Shown: positions 1 through 9,088, counted from the stretch's first letter. The stretch: DNA of 64,000 nucleotides from Bacillus cereus (GCF_025917685.1 NZ_CP089518.1:4667501-4731500); one strand, 5' to 3'. Made by a program: numbers and translations. Notes: generated from the letters alone by a model not told the origin.

Positions 1-93
1 GTTCACGTTGTTTGTTTCGTTCAGTTTTCAAAGAACTACTTGGTCGCTCATTTGCGACTTCCTTATGTTAACATCTTCGTTTTTCGATGTCAA
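1..93 (-). promoter_or_regulatory. rRNA operon promoter and 16S leader (transcribed leftward)
   Basis: Read on the minus strand there is a near-consensus sigma-A promoter: TTGACA (93-88), a 17-base spacer, then TAACAT (70-65). It is followed by a small GTCGC/GCGAC hairpin (about 57-42) and a boxA-like AGTTCTTTGAAAACTGAAC stretch, which is the standard leader found just before 16S rRNA genes in the B. cereus group. The 16S gene itself would lie beyond the left edge. From recognition of the leader I infer an rrn operon running out of the window. Confidence 0.8.
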
Positions 94-366
94 CTAAGTT
101 TTTTAATTTCTTTTTTGTCGTTTTCTGCGTTTCCGCATCAGCGACGGTTATTAATATATCATGCAGAAAAATGAAATGCAACACCTTTTGAAAACTTTTT
201 TAAAACTAACTACATTTCTTTTTTAATATCATATACTTAAACGAAATATCCCTTTCATTTCTAAGAGTTTCCTACATATATTCTATATAAAGTCACTCTA
301 CCCAAAAACATTTCTTACTATATAAATGTTTTATTCATATATCATATCATACAGGGAGGAATATAT
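94..366. other. Spacer between rrn promoter and mgtC-like gene
   Basis: AT-rich spacer without a credible reading frame. It must hold upstream elements of the leftward rrn promoter and the promoter of the rightward MgtC-like gene. A GGGAGGA ribosome binding site ends it. I see no other structure. Confidence 0.5.
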
Positions 367-1047
367 ATGGACTATGCCGACTTATTAATTAAACTAGGTC
401 TTTCGGCTATTTTAGGATTCGCCATCGGTTTAGAGCGCGAATTAAAACGTAAACCACTTGGTTTAAAAACGTGTTTAGTTATTTCTATAATTAGTTGCCT
501 CCTGACGATTGTTTCTATTAAAGCAGCTTACAACTTACCGCATACCGATCATATGAATATGGATCCACTTCGACTCGCTGCACAAATTGTATCAGGAATC
601 GGTTTTTTAGGTGCCGGCGTTATTTTACGCAGAGGGAACGATAGCATTGCAGGACTAACGACCGCCGCCATGATTTGGGGTGCTTCTGGTATTGGTATTG
701 CCGTTGGAGCCGGATTCTATATTGAAGCGATTTTTGGAATGTGTTTCCTTATGATTAGTGTAGAACTTATACCATTAACGATGAAATTCATCGGTCCTAG
801 ATCATTTCGTCAACGTGATATCGCAGTAAAACTTGTTGTACGAAATATGGACAATATCCCAATTGTAATTGAAGAAATAAAAGAAATGGATATAAAAGTT
901 AAGAACATGAAGCTCAAAACATTGGAAAATGGTTCGCACTATTTACATTTGAAATTGTCTATCGATCAAAAAAGACATACTGCTGATGTTTATTATGCTC
1001 TTCAGCACCTTGAAAGTGTTCAACAAACTGAAGTAGAAAGTATGTAA
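367..1047 (+). CDS. MgtC/SapB family membrane protein
   Basis: A 226-residue protein of the MgtC/SapB family. The N-terminal ~140 residues are hydrophobic and carry the family signature around residues 10-25 (Gly-rich helix ending in GLERE) and the GxGFLGAG motif near residue 77. The C-terminal ~80 residues form a soluble domain. MgtC proteins are linked to growth at low Mg2+ and, in pathogens, to survival in macrophages by dampening ATP synthase; the role here is unproven. GGGAGGA lies just upstream of the ATG. A terminator follows directly, so it is probably monocistronic. Confidence 0.88.
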   Translation: MDYADLLIKLGLSAILGFAIGLERELKRKPLGLKTCLVISIISCLLTIVSIKAAYNLPHTDHMNMDPLRLAAQIVSGIGFLGAGVILRRGNDSIAGLTTAAMIWGASGIGIAVGAGFYIEAIFGMCFLMISVELIPLTMKFIGPRSFRQRDIAVKLVVRNMDNIPIVIEEIKEMDIKVKNMKLKTLENGSHYLHLKLSIDQKRHTADVYYALQHLESVQQTEVESM

Positions 1048-1054
1048 GATGAAA

Positions 1055-1090
1055 AAACTCTCTTTTTAATTAGAGAGTTTTTCTTTTTTC
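1055..1090 (+). terminator. Terminator after mgtC-like gene
   Basis: Stem AAACTCTCT / AGAGAGTTT with an 8-base loop, followed by a T-rich run. Confidence 0.85.
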
Positions 1091-1140
1091 TATAATGGTA
1101 ACAATGAATGTAGTCCTGCAAAGTAAGGAGGAATAATAGT

Positions 1141-2136
1141 TTGAAATCCCGTCCAAATTTAGTAGATACATTTCGTGATTCCATTATTTTTCGTTTAATC
1201 TGTTTTATCATTGTACTTACTGCTTTTTCTGGCTTTCTTATACATACACTCGAGCCAGCTCACTTCACCACATGGTTCGACGGGGTTTGGTGGTCAATCG
1301 TCACCATTTTCACCGTTGGATACGGCGATTTTGCCCCCCATACAACGATAGGAAAACTTATTGGTATCGGTATTATTCTATTAGGAACCGGATTTTGTTC
1401 TTATTATATGGTTCTGTTCGCTACTGAAATGATTAGTAAACAATATATGAAGATTAAAGGAGAAGAAGCTGCGACTTCTAACGGCCATATGATTATTGTC
1501 GGCTGGAACGAACGGGCAAAACACGTTGTAAAACAAATGCACGTATTACAACCAAACCTTGATATCGTTTTAATTGATGAAACACTTTCTTTACTTCCAA
1601 AACCATTTCATCATTTAGAATTTATAAAGGGTTGCCCCCATCACGATCAAACGTTATTAAAAGCTAATATTACAACGGCTCACACTATATTAATAACAGC
1701 AGATAAAGAAAAAAATGAAAGCTTAGCTGATACACAGTCCATTTTAAATATTTTAACTGCAAAAGGGCTCAACCCAAATATTCACTGCATCGCTGAACTT
1801 CTTACTTCTGAACAAATCCAAAACGCAACGAGAGCTGGTGCATCAGAAATTATAGAAGGAAATAAATTAACGAGCTATGTATTTACCGCATCTCTTTTAT
1901 TCCCTTCCATTTCAGGTGTACTATTCTCACTTTATAATGAAATCTCTGATAACAAATTACAACTGATGGATCTCCCTTCGTCCTGCACCGGACAAACCTT
2001 TGCAAATTGTAGCTATACTCTTTTAAAGCAAAACATTCTCTTACTAGGTGTAAAGCGCGACGAGCAATATATGATCAATCCAGTTCATTCTTCCATTCTT
2101 ATCGAAAGCGACATACTCATTGTTATTCACCATTAA
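1141..2136 (+). CDS. yugO: YugO-like potassium channel with RCK/TrkA-N domain
   Basis: A 331-residue ion channel subunit starting at TTG, with AAGGAGG spaced correctly upstream. Two membrane helices (about residues 18-38 and 78-105) flank a pore loop with the K+ selectivity motif TVGYGD (about residue 59). A TrkA-N/RCK Rossmann domain (IIVGWNE, about residue 118) occupies the C-terminal half. In B. subtilis, YugO is the K+ channel behind electrical signalling in biofilms; its partner mstX is not visible upstream here. The gene converges on yugN and overlaps it by 14 bases. Confidence 0.92.
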   Translation: MKSRPNLVDTFRDSIIFRLICFIIVLTAFSGFLIHTLEPAHFTTWFDGVWWSIVTIFTVGYGDFAPHTTIGKLIGIGIILLGTGFCSYYMVLFATEMISKQYMKIKGEEAATSNGHMIIVGWNERAKHVVKQMHVLQPNLDIVLIDETLSLLPKPFHHLEFIKGCPHHDQTLLKANITTAHTILITADKEKNESLADTQSILNILTAKGLNPNIHCIAELLTSEQIQNATRAGASEIIEGNKLTSYVFTASLLFPSISGVLFSLYNEISDNKLQLMDLPSSCTGQTFANCSYTLLKQNILLLGVKRDEQYMINPVHSSILIESDILIVIHH

Positions 2137-2542
2137 AAAAATGATTTTCTAGTTCTTGTACCAATACTTTACCAATATTGACATACTTTCTCTTCACATC
2201 TCCATCTGGATCTTGCGGCTCCGCAAATTGATCCAATCCACTCGTTCCAGCTGTTAAAGCATTAACATTATCATCTAGTTCGTCTTGATATACGTGCGAA
2301 AGAATATACGGTGTTTCAAGACGGACTATTACACCAGGCACATCTAGTTCCCCATCCACCGCTGTAAATGGTACGCGTAAAAATTGATACCCTTCTTCTT
2401 CGTCGATTTTATAATCAAAGCATCCTTTATCATAATCCCAATTGCCGCCAATACTATATCCAAGTGGTTTCATAACCTCTTCTAACTTATATAACGCATA
2501 TGTACTTCCTTCTAAATTTGATTGAATCGGAATCAAGCCCAT
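2123..2542 (-). CDS. yugN: YugN-like family protein
   Basis: A 139-residue soluble protein of the YugN-like family (PF08868), without a known biochemical role. It is acidic and has no membrane segment or signal peptide. Position between yugO and pgi matches B. subtilis, which is the main support for the name. Its 3' end overlaps the convergent yugO end by 14 bases, so the two transcripts are antisense at their tails. Confidence 0.85.
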   Translation of the reverse strand: MGLIPIQSNLEGSTYALYKLEEVMKPLGYSIGGNWDYDKGCFDYKIDEEEGYQFLRVPFTAVDGELDVPGVIVRLETPYILSHVYQDELDDNVNALTAGTSGLDQFAEPQDPDGDVKRKYVNIGKVLVQELENHFFNGE

Positions 2543-2632
2543 CCCTCCTAGACTTTTCCTTTAGCATGTCCATTCCATTCTGAATATATATGAGATTCAA
2601 CACAGAATGTAAGTTACTCGCCAAAAAATCAC

Positions 2633-2670
2633 AAAAAAAACTGTTGGGGGCTCGTCCCCAACAGTTTTTT
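2633..2670 (-). terminator. Terminator after pgi
   Basis: A 13-bp perfect stem (AAAACTGTTGGGG and its complement) with a 6-base loop and T-runs on both strands, immediately beyond the pgi stop. Confidence 0.9.
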
Positions 2671-4022
2671 TATTTTAAACGCTCTTCTAATTCTGCTTTT
2701 AATTCTTCAAATCCTGGTTTACCAAGTAAAGCAAACATGTTTTTCTTGTATGCTTCTACTCCTGGTTGGTCAAATGGATTTACGCCTAATAGATAGCCGC
2801 TCATCGCACATGCTTTTTCGAAGAAGTATACAAGGTAACCGAATGTGTACTCATTTAATTCAGGGATGTTTACGATTAAGTTTGGTACTCCGCCATCGCT
2901 ATGTGCAAGTAATGTACCTTCGTACGCTTTTGTGTTTACGAAGTCTATCGTTTCACCAGCAAGATAGTTTAATCCATCTAAATCGTTGTCATCTAATTCG
3001 ATTTTTAGTTCGTGTGTAGATTTACCTACTTTAAGAACTGTTTCGAATAGATCACGGCGACCTTCTTGAATGTATTGACCTAATGAGTGTAAATCAGTTG
3101 AGAAGTTTGCTGAAGATGGGAAAATACCTTTTTGATCTTTTCCTTCACTTTCACCAAATAACTGTTTCCACCACTCAGAGAAGTAGTGAAGTGCTGGCTC
3201 ATAGTTAACAAGCATTTCAATTGTTTTCCCTTTATTGTATAGGGCATTACGAACTACTGCGTATTGGTAAGCTGGGTTTTCTTCCAGTTCTGATGTCCCG
3301 AAGTCATCCTGACCAGCAGCTGCACCTTTCATCATCTCTTCAATATTTAAGCCACTTGCCGCGATTGGTAATAAACCAACTGGCGTTAATACAGAGAAGC
3401 GGCCGCCAACATCATCTGGAATTACGAATGTTTCGTAACCTTCGTTATCAGCTAATGTTTTTAATGCGCCACGTGCTTTATCTGTAGTTGCATAAATACG
3501 CTTGCGAGCTTCTTCTTTTCCATATTTCTCTTCTAATAACTTACGGAAAATACGGAATGCGATTGCAGGCTCTGTTGTTGTACCTGATTTGGAAATAACG
3601 TTAATAGAGAAGTCTTTACCTTCTAATACATCCATTAAATCTTTCATGTAAGTGGAGCTAATGTTTTGTCCAACAAATAGCACTTGTGGAGTTTTACGTT
3701 GTTCTTTAGATAGCGTGTTGTAGAAAGAATGGTTTAACATTTCGATTGCTGCACGTGCTCCTAGGTAAGAACCACCGATACCTACAACAAGTAAAATGTC
3801 AGAGTCATTTTTAATTTTTTCTGCGCATTTTTGAATGCGAGCAAATTCTTCTTTGTCATATTGAAGCGGAAGGTCTACCCACCCAAGGAAATCGTTCCCA
3901 GCTCCAGTTTTTTCGTGGATTGCATGATGTGTTACTTTCACTGCATCACGCAAATAAGTTAGTTCATTTTCACTGATGAAGGATAACGCTTTAGAATAGT
4001 CGAACGTTACATGTGTACTCAT
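2670..4022 (-). CDS. pgi: Glucose-6-phosphate isomerase
   Basis: A 450-residue phosphoglucose isomerase, full family length. It interconverts glucose-6-phosphate and fructose-6-phosphate in the cytosol, linking glycolysis with UDP-glucose synthesis (pgcA and galU lie downstream in this window). The sugar-phosphate binding signatures are visible: [10 protein letters not shown] near residue 80, SKSGTTTE near residue 144, and the [13 protein letters not shown] active-site segment near residue 290. GGAGGG precedes the ATG. It has its own terminator and sits between yugN and yuzA as in B. subtilis. Confidence 0.98.
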   Translation of the reverse strand: MSTHVTFDYSKALSFISENELTYLRDAVKVTHHAIHEKTGAGNDFLGWVDLPLQYDKEEFARIQKCAEKIKNDSDILLVVGIGGSYLGARAAIEMLNHSFYNTLSKEQRKTPQVLFVGQNISSTYMKDLMDVLEGKDFSINVISKSGTTTEPAIAFRIFRKLLEEKYGKEEARKRIYATTDKARGALKTLADNEGYETFVIPDDVGGRFSVLTPVGLLPIAASGLNIEEMMKGAAAGQDDFGTSELEENPAYQYAVVRNALYNKGKTIEMLVNYEPALHYFSEWWKQLFGESEGKDQKGIFPSSANFSTDLHSLGQYIQEGRRDLFETVLKVGKSTHELKIELDDNDLDGLNYLAGETIDFVNTKAYEGTLLAHSDGGVPNLIVNIPELNEYTFGYLVYFFEKACAMSGYLLGVNPFDQPGVEAYKKNMFALLGKPGFEELKAELEERLK

Positions 4023-4297
4023 CTTTTTCCCTCCAATTATGTATATGTATTTCTGTATTCACTTTAGCGAAACTAAAGTTGTAAATCAAGCGATTCAACA
4101 ATTGTAAACGTAACCAATATATATTTTTTAGAAAAAGTTCATTTTTTGCATAAAAATTCGCTTTTTTCGGTATAGATGTATATACATCCTTTTTAAACAC
4201 ATTTTTTATGTATAAAAACAACATAACTGCACCATTCTATAAAAGAGTTGATTAACTCAGCTCTTGCTCATGCTTCACAATTAAGGGGGGCTTTTTC

Positions 4298-4531
4298 ATG
4301 AGTACATTGCAACGTATTGCATTAGTCTTTACTGTAATTGGTGCTGTAAACTGGGGACTAATCGGGTTCTTCCAGTTTGACTTAGTAGCAGCCATTTTCG
4401 GCGGACAAAACTCAGCTCTCGCACGTATTATTTACGGCATCGTTGGTATATCTGGGCTTATCAATCTTGGTTTACTCTTTAAACCATCTGAAAATCTTGG
4501 TACACACCCAGAAACAAACGAAATTCGATAA
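4298..4531 (+). CDS. yuzA: DUF378 small membrane protein YuzA
   Basis: A 77-residue integral membrane protein with two hydrophobic helices (about residues 5-32 and 40-62). The segment GAVNWGLIGF is the hallmark of DUF378. The function is unknown. AAGGGGGG lies 7-8 bases before the ATG. Location between pgi and yugI matches B. subtilis yuzA. Confidence 0.88.
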   Translation: MSTLQRIALVFTVIGAVNWGLIGFFQFDLVAAIFGGQNSALARIIYGIVGISGLINLGLLFKPSENLGTHPETNEIR

Positions 4532-4561
4532 CCAGTATGTCCTCTTCACCTCCGACATACG

Positions 4562-4585
4562 AATATGATTGCATGCAATCATATT
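4562..4585. repeat. Perfect 24-bp palindrome downstream of yuzA
   Basis: A loopless palindrome centred on GCATGC (left half AATATGATTGCA). It is too tight for a terminator and lies 31 bases beyond the yuzA stop, just before the yuzA/yugI terminator. It could be a protein-binding site; no evidence decides. Confidence 0.7.
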
Positions 4586-4606
4586 TGCAAATATATATCA
4601 TAAGAT

Positions 4607-4648
4607 AAAGTAAAAGAGGAACGCTCATATGCGTTCCTCTTTTACTTT
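4607..4648. terminator. Bidirectional terminator between yuzA and yugI
   Basis: An 18-bp perfect stem starting AAAGTAAAAGAGGAACGC with a 6-base loop. T-rich runs occur on both strands. Its right arm overlaps the last codons of yugI. Confidence 0.9.
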
Positions 4649-4986
4649 GTTAACTCGGACTCTTCAATCCATTCTGTCAGCTTTTCTCGCAACGTATTAA
4701 ATCCGTCCTTAGATGGATTCGGTATAAGAATCCTTCCTTGTTTTCTTTTCGCCGCTTTTAACGATAAACTCATTTTTCTGTGCTCTTCATCAATTGAAAG
4801 TACTTTTACTTCTACTGTATCGCCGACTTTCAAAAAGTCATGAATATCCTTTACATATCCATTTGTAATTTCAGATATATGCACAAGTCCTTGTGTTTCT
4901 GCATCTAACGCTACAAATGCACCGTAATCTTGAATTCCAGTCACTTTCCCTGTTACAACCACTCCTGTTGTATATTGTTCTGACAT
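4642..4986 (-). CDS. yugI: S1-domain RNA-binding protein YugI (general stress protein 13)
   Basis: A 114-residue protein with one S1 RNA-binding domain at residues ~6-77 (VTGKVTGIQDYGAFVALD, GLVHISEI, VKVLSIDEEHRKMSLSLK) and a basic C-terminal tail. In B. subtilis this is general stress protein 13, associated with ribosomes. I start at the ATG at 4986, with GGGAG 8 bases upstream, rather than five codons earlier, where no ribosome binding site is seen. Confidence 0.9.
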   Translation of the reverse strand: MSEQYTTGVVVTGKVTGIQDYGAFVALDAETQGLVHISEITNGYVKDIHDFLKVGDTVEVKVLSIDEEHRKMSLSLKAAKRKQGRILIPNPSKDGFNTLREKLTEWIEESELTK

Positions 4987-5180
4987 ATGAAACACTCCCA
5001 TACGTTTACCATTTTCTCTACAAATGTAGATTGCAAAACAGATGTACTTATTATTAAATATCCGATTGGTGAATAAGTACCTTAAGTAAAATACCTAGGA
5101 TACTCACACCTTATATTAGTAAATTATACCACTATGATAGAACTCATTCAAAATTCACGAAAAAATTTCCTGCAATACGT

Positions 5181-5275
5181 ATAATTCTCCAATATTAGGA
5201 TAGAATACTAACACATGGCTTTCTAGTATTCCCCCCCTTTTATGGACAAAACGTATTATGTTTTGTCCTTTTTTT
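5181..5275 (+). ncRNA. Candidate small RNA with C-rich loop, antisense to alaT 3' end
   Basis: On the plus strand a TATAAT (5181-5186) is followed by a GAATACTA/TAGTATTC hairpin (5203-5231), a run of seven C, and a GGACAAAAC hairpin (5244-5267) with seven T after it. That last hairpin is oriented as a plus-strand terminator, although no plus-strand gene lies upstream. The -35 region is poor. Candidate only. Confidence 0.35.
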
Positions 5276-6430
5276 ATTCTCTATGAACCGTTCCATTCTC
5301 TTCATCGCTTCCATAAGTTGCTCAAGCGATGTTGCATATGAACAACGAATGAATCCTTCACCACTCTCACCAAACACACTTCCAGGAACAACAGCCACTT
5401 GTTCTTCTAATAATAATTGTTCTGCAAATTCTGCTGAAGATATTCCGGTTGAAGCTATAGAAGGGAAAACATAAAATGCCCCGCCTGGTACATGACATGT
5501 TAAGCCCATTTCATTGAAAGATGTCGCCATAAAGTTACGGCGTTTCTTATAGCTATCTCTCATTCGAATTACTTCATCATTTCCCCCACGTAATGCTTCA
5601 AGTGCTGCAAATTGAGACATCGTTGGTGCACACATCATTGAATATTGGTGGATTTTGAGCATTAATTCTGAAAATTGTACAGGGGCTGCAATCATCCCAA
5701 GACGCCATCCTGTCATCGCAAATCCTTTTGAAAATCCTGAAATTAAAATCGTATGTTCACGCATGTTTTGAATGCTCGCGAAACTTGTATACACTTCGTC
5801 ATATACAAGCTCTGCATAAATTTCATCAGATAATACGATTAAATTGTGCTTCTCAACAATAACTGCTAGCCTTTCTAATTCAGATTTGTTTAACATTGCA
5901 CCTGTTGGGTTATTGGGGGAGCAAAGTAATATTGCCTTTGTTTTCGCTGTAATAGCCGCTTCAATTTGTTCTGGTTGTACTTTAAACTCGTTTTCTAAAG
6001 TAGTCGCTACAGGAACTGGAACTCCTCCAGCTAATGATACAAGCGGTGCATAAGAAACGAAGCTCGGTTCAATAACGAGCACTTCATCATCAGGATTTAT
6101 AATGGCGCGCATCGCTACATCTAACGCCTGGCTTGCTCCAACCGTAACAATGATTTCATCGTTTGGATCATAAGATACTGCAAATTGTTTTTTTAGATAC
6201 TTTGCTATTTCTTGACGGAGCTCCAATAATCCTGCATTTGCTGTATATGACGTATACCCTTGTTCCAAAGAACGAATACATGCTTGCCTTACATTCCAAG
6301 GTGTAACAAAATCCGGCTCTCCTACCCCGAGAGAAATAACACCTTTCATATTTGCTGCTAAATCGAAAAATTTCCGAATACCAGATGGTTTTAAAGATTC
6401 TGCTGATCTGGATAGTTCAAATCGCTTCAT
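5240..6430 (-). CDS. alaT: Alanine transaminase AlaT (class I/II aminotransferase)
   Basis: A 396-residue PLP-dependent fold-type I aminotransferase. The cofactor lysine sits in SGFSKGFAMTGWRLG (about residues 231-245), with the upstream SPNNPTGAML motif. In B. subtilis alaR-alaT makes alanine from pyruvate. The start codon overlaps the alaR stop by four bases (ATGA), so translation is coupled. The last residues are encoded by a hairpin that acts as a plus-strand terminator, giving an unusual C-terminus after MERFIENK. Confidence 0.92.
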   Translation of the reverse strand: MKRFELSRSAESLKPSGIRKFFDLAANMKGVISLGVGEPDFVTPWNVRQACIRSLEQGYTSYTANAGLLELRQEIAKYLKKQFAVSYDPNDEIIVTVGASQALDVAMRAIINPDDEVLVIEPSFVSYAPLVSLAGGVPVPVATTLENEFKVQPEQIEAAITAKTKAILLCSPNNPTGAMLNKSELERLAVIVEKHNLIVLSDEIYAELVYDEVYTSFASIQNMREHTILISGFSKGFAMTGWRLGMIAAPVQFSELMLKIHQYSMMCAPTMSQFAALEALRGGNDEVIRMRDSYKKRRNFMATSFNEMGLTCHVPGGAFYVFPSIASTGISSAEFAEQLLLEEQVAVVPGSVFGESGEGFIRCSYATSLEQLMEAMKRMERFIENKKRTKHNTFCP

Positions 6431-6924
6431 GGTGTCACCACAATTCGCTTATCATCATCGTCTTTTTCATAAATAACGCCCTCATGTTTATACTTCTTCA
6501 AAATGAAATGAGTAGTTGTAGAAACGACAGATTCAATTGTTGCTAATTTCTCAGAAACAAACATCGCTACTTCCCCCATCGTTTTCCCTTCTAATGTAAT
6601 AGAAAGATCATATGTCCCTGACATTAAATAAACGGATTTCACTTCTGAATAACGATAAATTTGTTCAGCAACCGCATCAAACCCAACGTCGTGCTTTGGC
6701 GTAACTTTCACATCGATCATCGCCGTTAAACCTGTATGTTCTTTCACCTTCGTCCAATCAATATGTGTTACATAATCCACAATAATCTTTTCATTTTCTA
6801 ATCTCGCAACCATCTTCTTCACTTCTTCTACCTCTATATTTAACAGCTTCGCTAATGTATCTACAGATAATCGACTACTCTTTTCAAGACAAGCTAATAA
6901 TTCTAATTCTTTTTCTGTCACCAT
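6427..6924 (-). CDS. alaR: Lrp/AsnC family regulator AlaR
   Basis: A 165-residue Lrp/AsnC regulator: an N-terminal helix-turn-helix (residues ~1-60, ELELLACLEKSSRLS...LAKLLNI) and a C-terminal RAM/ligand-binding domain (~70-150). In B. subtilis AlaR activates alaT. It forms a two-gene operon with alaT. I prefer the ATG at 6924, 9 bases after AAGGAAGG, over the ATG at 6933 that abuts it. The divergent promoter region contains a bcr1 remnant. Confidence 0.9.
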   Translation of the reverse strand: MVTEKELELLACLEKSSRLSVDTLAKLLNIEVEEVKKMVARLENEKIIVDYVTHIDWTKVKEHTGLTAMIDVKVTPKHDVGFDAVAEQIYRYSEVKSVYLMSGTYDLSITLEGKTMGEVAMFVSEKLATIESVVSTTTHFILKKYKHEGVIYEKDDDDKRIVVTP

Positions 6925-7017
6925 ATAAATCATCCTTCCTTTTCGTTTGTGTCTAAATTATACAAATACCTTTTCCTGTTTGAAAAGAAGATTTTTTTAG
7001 AGAATTATGTCAAAATG

Positions 7018-7081
7018 AAGTGAAACTTTAATCAGCGGGGGTTTTATTCATCCCCACTGATTATCAGCTGCACCAATCGGG
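7018..7081 (+). repeat. Truncated bcr1 repeat (5' part only)
   Basis: Matches the first ~64 bases of the full bcr1 copies at 31342, 45288 and 50442: AAACTTTAATC, the AATCAGYGGGG hairpin, then CACCAATCGG. The 3' half and the ATAAA flank are gone. It lies in the alaR/dehydrogenase intergenic region, 25 bases before the next start codon. Confidence 0.85.
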
Positions 7082-7105
7082 ATTAAGAGGAAAGGGGATG
7101 GAACC

Positions 7106-8068
7106 GTGAAACCAAAAGTATATATTGCCGAACCAGTTCCAACATTTGTAGAAAACTATTTATCAGAACACTGTGATTTTGATAAATGGGATCAAAACGA
7201 GAAAGTACCTCGTGATGTTCTATTGGAGAAAATAAAAGATAAAGATGGGTTATTAAATTTCGGATCTGCTATTAATGAAGAATTGTTAGATGTAGCTCCT
7301 AACTTAAAAGTAGTGAGTAACATTTCTGTTGGTTACGATAATTTTGATTTAACAGCGATGGAAAAGAAAAATGTTATCGGAACGAATACTCCATATGTAT
7401 TAGATGATACAGTAGCTGACCTCGTTTTTGCTCTTATGTTATCTGCTGGTCGCCGTGTTTGCGAACTCAATTCCTATGTAAAAAATGGTGAATGGAACGC
7501 TGAAATCGGAAAAGAACACTTCGGACTAGATGTACATCATAGTACGATCGGTATTATCGGAATGGGACGAATCGGAGAAGCTGTCGCAAAACGAGCGAAA
7601 TTTGGATTTGATATGGATGTCCTTTACTATAACCGTCGCCGTAAAGAAGAAGCCGAACAAAAATTTGATGCTACATATTGTGATTTACAAACTCTAATCA
7701 AACAATCTGACTTTATTATTCTTCTTACGCCATTAACAGATGAAACATATCATCTTATCGGGGAGAAGGAGTTTTCATTAATGAAAGAAACAGCAATTTT
7801 CATTAATGCCTCTCGCGGGAAAACAGTAGATGAAACTGCATTAATTCATGCATTAACAGAAAAGCAAATATTTGCAGCCGGTATCGACACATTTACACAA
7901 GAGCCTATCCAAAAAGATAATCCGCTCTTATCATTACAAAACGTTGTAACTTTACCGCACATCGGATCTGCAACATTAAAAACAAGACAACAAATGGCAA
8001 TGACAGCTGCTGAAAATTTAGTTGCAGGATTACAAGGAAAAACACCACCTAATATTGTTCGTAGGTAA
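7106..8068 (+). CDS. 2-hydroxyacid dehydrogenase (D-isomer specific; GhrB/YvcT-like)
   Basis: A 320-residue NAD(P)-dependent dehydrogenase of the glyoxylate/2-ketogluconate reductase type. The Rossmann motif is IGIIGMGRIGEAVAKR (about residues 147-162). Catalytic Arg (NASRGKTVDE), Glu (FTQEPI) and His (LPHIGSAT) are all present. It starts at GTG behind AAAGGGG. It separates alaR from yugF, which are near neighbours in B. subtilis, and is flanked by bcr1 remnants on both sides, so it looks like an inserted gene. The exact substrate cannot be read from sequence. Confidence 0.88.
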   Translation: MKPKVYIAEPVPTFVENYLSEHCDFDKWDQNEKVPRDVLLEKIKDKDGLLNFGSAINEELLDVAPNLKVVSNISVGYDNFDLTAMEKKNVIGTNTPYVLDDTVADLVFALMLSAGRRVCELNSYVKNGEWNAEIGKEHFGLDVHHSTIGIIGMGRIGEAVAKRAKFGFDMDVLYYNRRRKEEAEQKFDATYCDLQTLIKQSDFIILLTPLTDETYHLIGEKEFSLMKETAIFINASRGKTVDETALIHALTEKQIFAAGIDTFTQEPIQKDNPLLSLQNVVTLPHIGSATLKTRQQMAMTAAENLVAGLQGKTPPNIVRR

Positions 8069-8070
8069 TT

Positions 8071-8146
8071 ATAAAGTGAAACTTTAATCACCCCTCACCA
8101 ATCGGGCTCTTACGGGCAGTAAGACTCCCACAAATAGCGGGATAAA
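8071..8146 (+). repeat. Internally deleted bcr1 derivative (76 bp)
   Basis: Keeps both bcr1 ends (ATAAAGTGAAACTTTAATC ... AATAGCGGGATAAA) with the ATAAA flank at each side, plus the central ACCAATCGGGC and TACGGGCAGT. The first hairpin and the large 3' stem are deleted. It lies between the dehydrogenase stop and its terminator. Confidence 0.85.
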
Positions 8147-8153
8147 TAAGCGA

Positions 8154-8187
8154 AAGGCAAGATGACGATGTCATCTTGCCTTTTTTT
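8154..8187 (+). terminator. Terminator after 2-hydroxyacid dehydrogenase
   Basis: Stem AAAGGCAAGATGA with its complement, then seven T. Confidence 0.9.
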
Positions 8188-8248
8188 GTTAACATATTTT
8201 TTTCGCCCTTGGAGATGATATGAACAAAAATCAATGGAGTGACAAAAA

Positions 8249-9088
8249 ATGAACCATGAATGCAAATGTCCTTACTTCACTTTTTCCACTCGCGGCACTA
8301 CTATTCATTACGAATTGTATGAACATAATAATAAAAAAGAGCGACCTACTTTCGTACTCGTTCACGGCTTCTTATCTTCCTCATTTAGCTATCGACGGCT
8401 CATTCCTTTACTAACAAAGGAAGGTACAGTAATCGCCCTTGATTTACCACCATTCGGAAAAAGTGATAAATCTCATCTCTTTAAGTATTCTTATCACAAT
8501 TTAGCAACAATTATTATCGATTTAATTGAACATTTATCGCTCTCAAATATTGTATTAGTTGGTCATTCTATGGGTGGGCAAATTTCTCTCTATGTAAACC
8601 GTATACGTCCTGAACTAATCTCAAAGACGATTTTACTATGTAGCTCTAGCTATTTAGCACGCGCAAACTTACCTTTAATGTATACTTCTTATTTACCGTT
8701 CTTTCATTTATACGTAAAGAACTGGATTATACGGCGCGGTATTGTTCACAACTTAATGAATGTCGTTCATGATCACTCATTAATTGACGATGAAATGAAA
8801 GAAGGTTACTCCGCCCCTTTTTATGATGATCGTATATTCCCTGCCTTAACTCGAATGATAAGAGACCGTGAAGGTGACCTATCTTCAAGCGAATTACAAA
8901 AAATCGAAACACCAGTATTACTCATTTGGGGTGAAAAAGATCGCGTCGTTCCTGTACATGTAGGACACCGTCTTCATAAAGATTTACCTAATTCAACATT
9001 TATCTCTTACGAAAATACAGGGCACTTACTACCAGAAGAAAAGCCCGAGCATGTTTATGAAGAAATCATGACATTTTCCGCACTGTGA
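8249..9088 (+). CDS. yugF: Alpha/beta hydrolase YugF
   Basis: A 279-residue alpha/beta-hydrolase. The oxyanion-hole motif is LVHGFL (about residues 38-43), the nucleophile elbow is GHSMGG (about residues 108-113), the acid is in WGEKDRVVP, and the histidine in NTGHLLPEEKP. All triad residues are present, so it should be catalytically active; the substrate is unknown. The position next to yugE and patB matches B. subtilis yugF. GGAGTGA precedes the ATG. Confidence 0.9.
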   Translation: MNHECKCPYFTFSTRGTTIHYELYEHNNKKERPTFVLVHGFLSSSFSYRRLIPLLTKEGTVIALDLPPFGKSDKSHLFKYSYHNLATIIIDLIEHLSLSNIVLVGHSMGGQISLYVNRIRPELISKTILLCSSSYLARANLPLMYTSYLPFFHLYVKNWIIRRGIVHNLMNVVHDHSLIDDEMKEGYSAPFYDDRIFPALTRMIRDREGDLSSSELQKIETPVLLIWGEKDRVVPVHVGHRLHKDLPNSTFISYENTGHLLPEEKPEHVYEEIMTFSAL

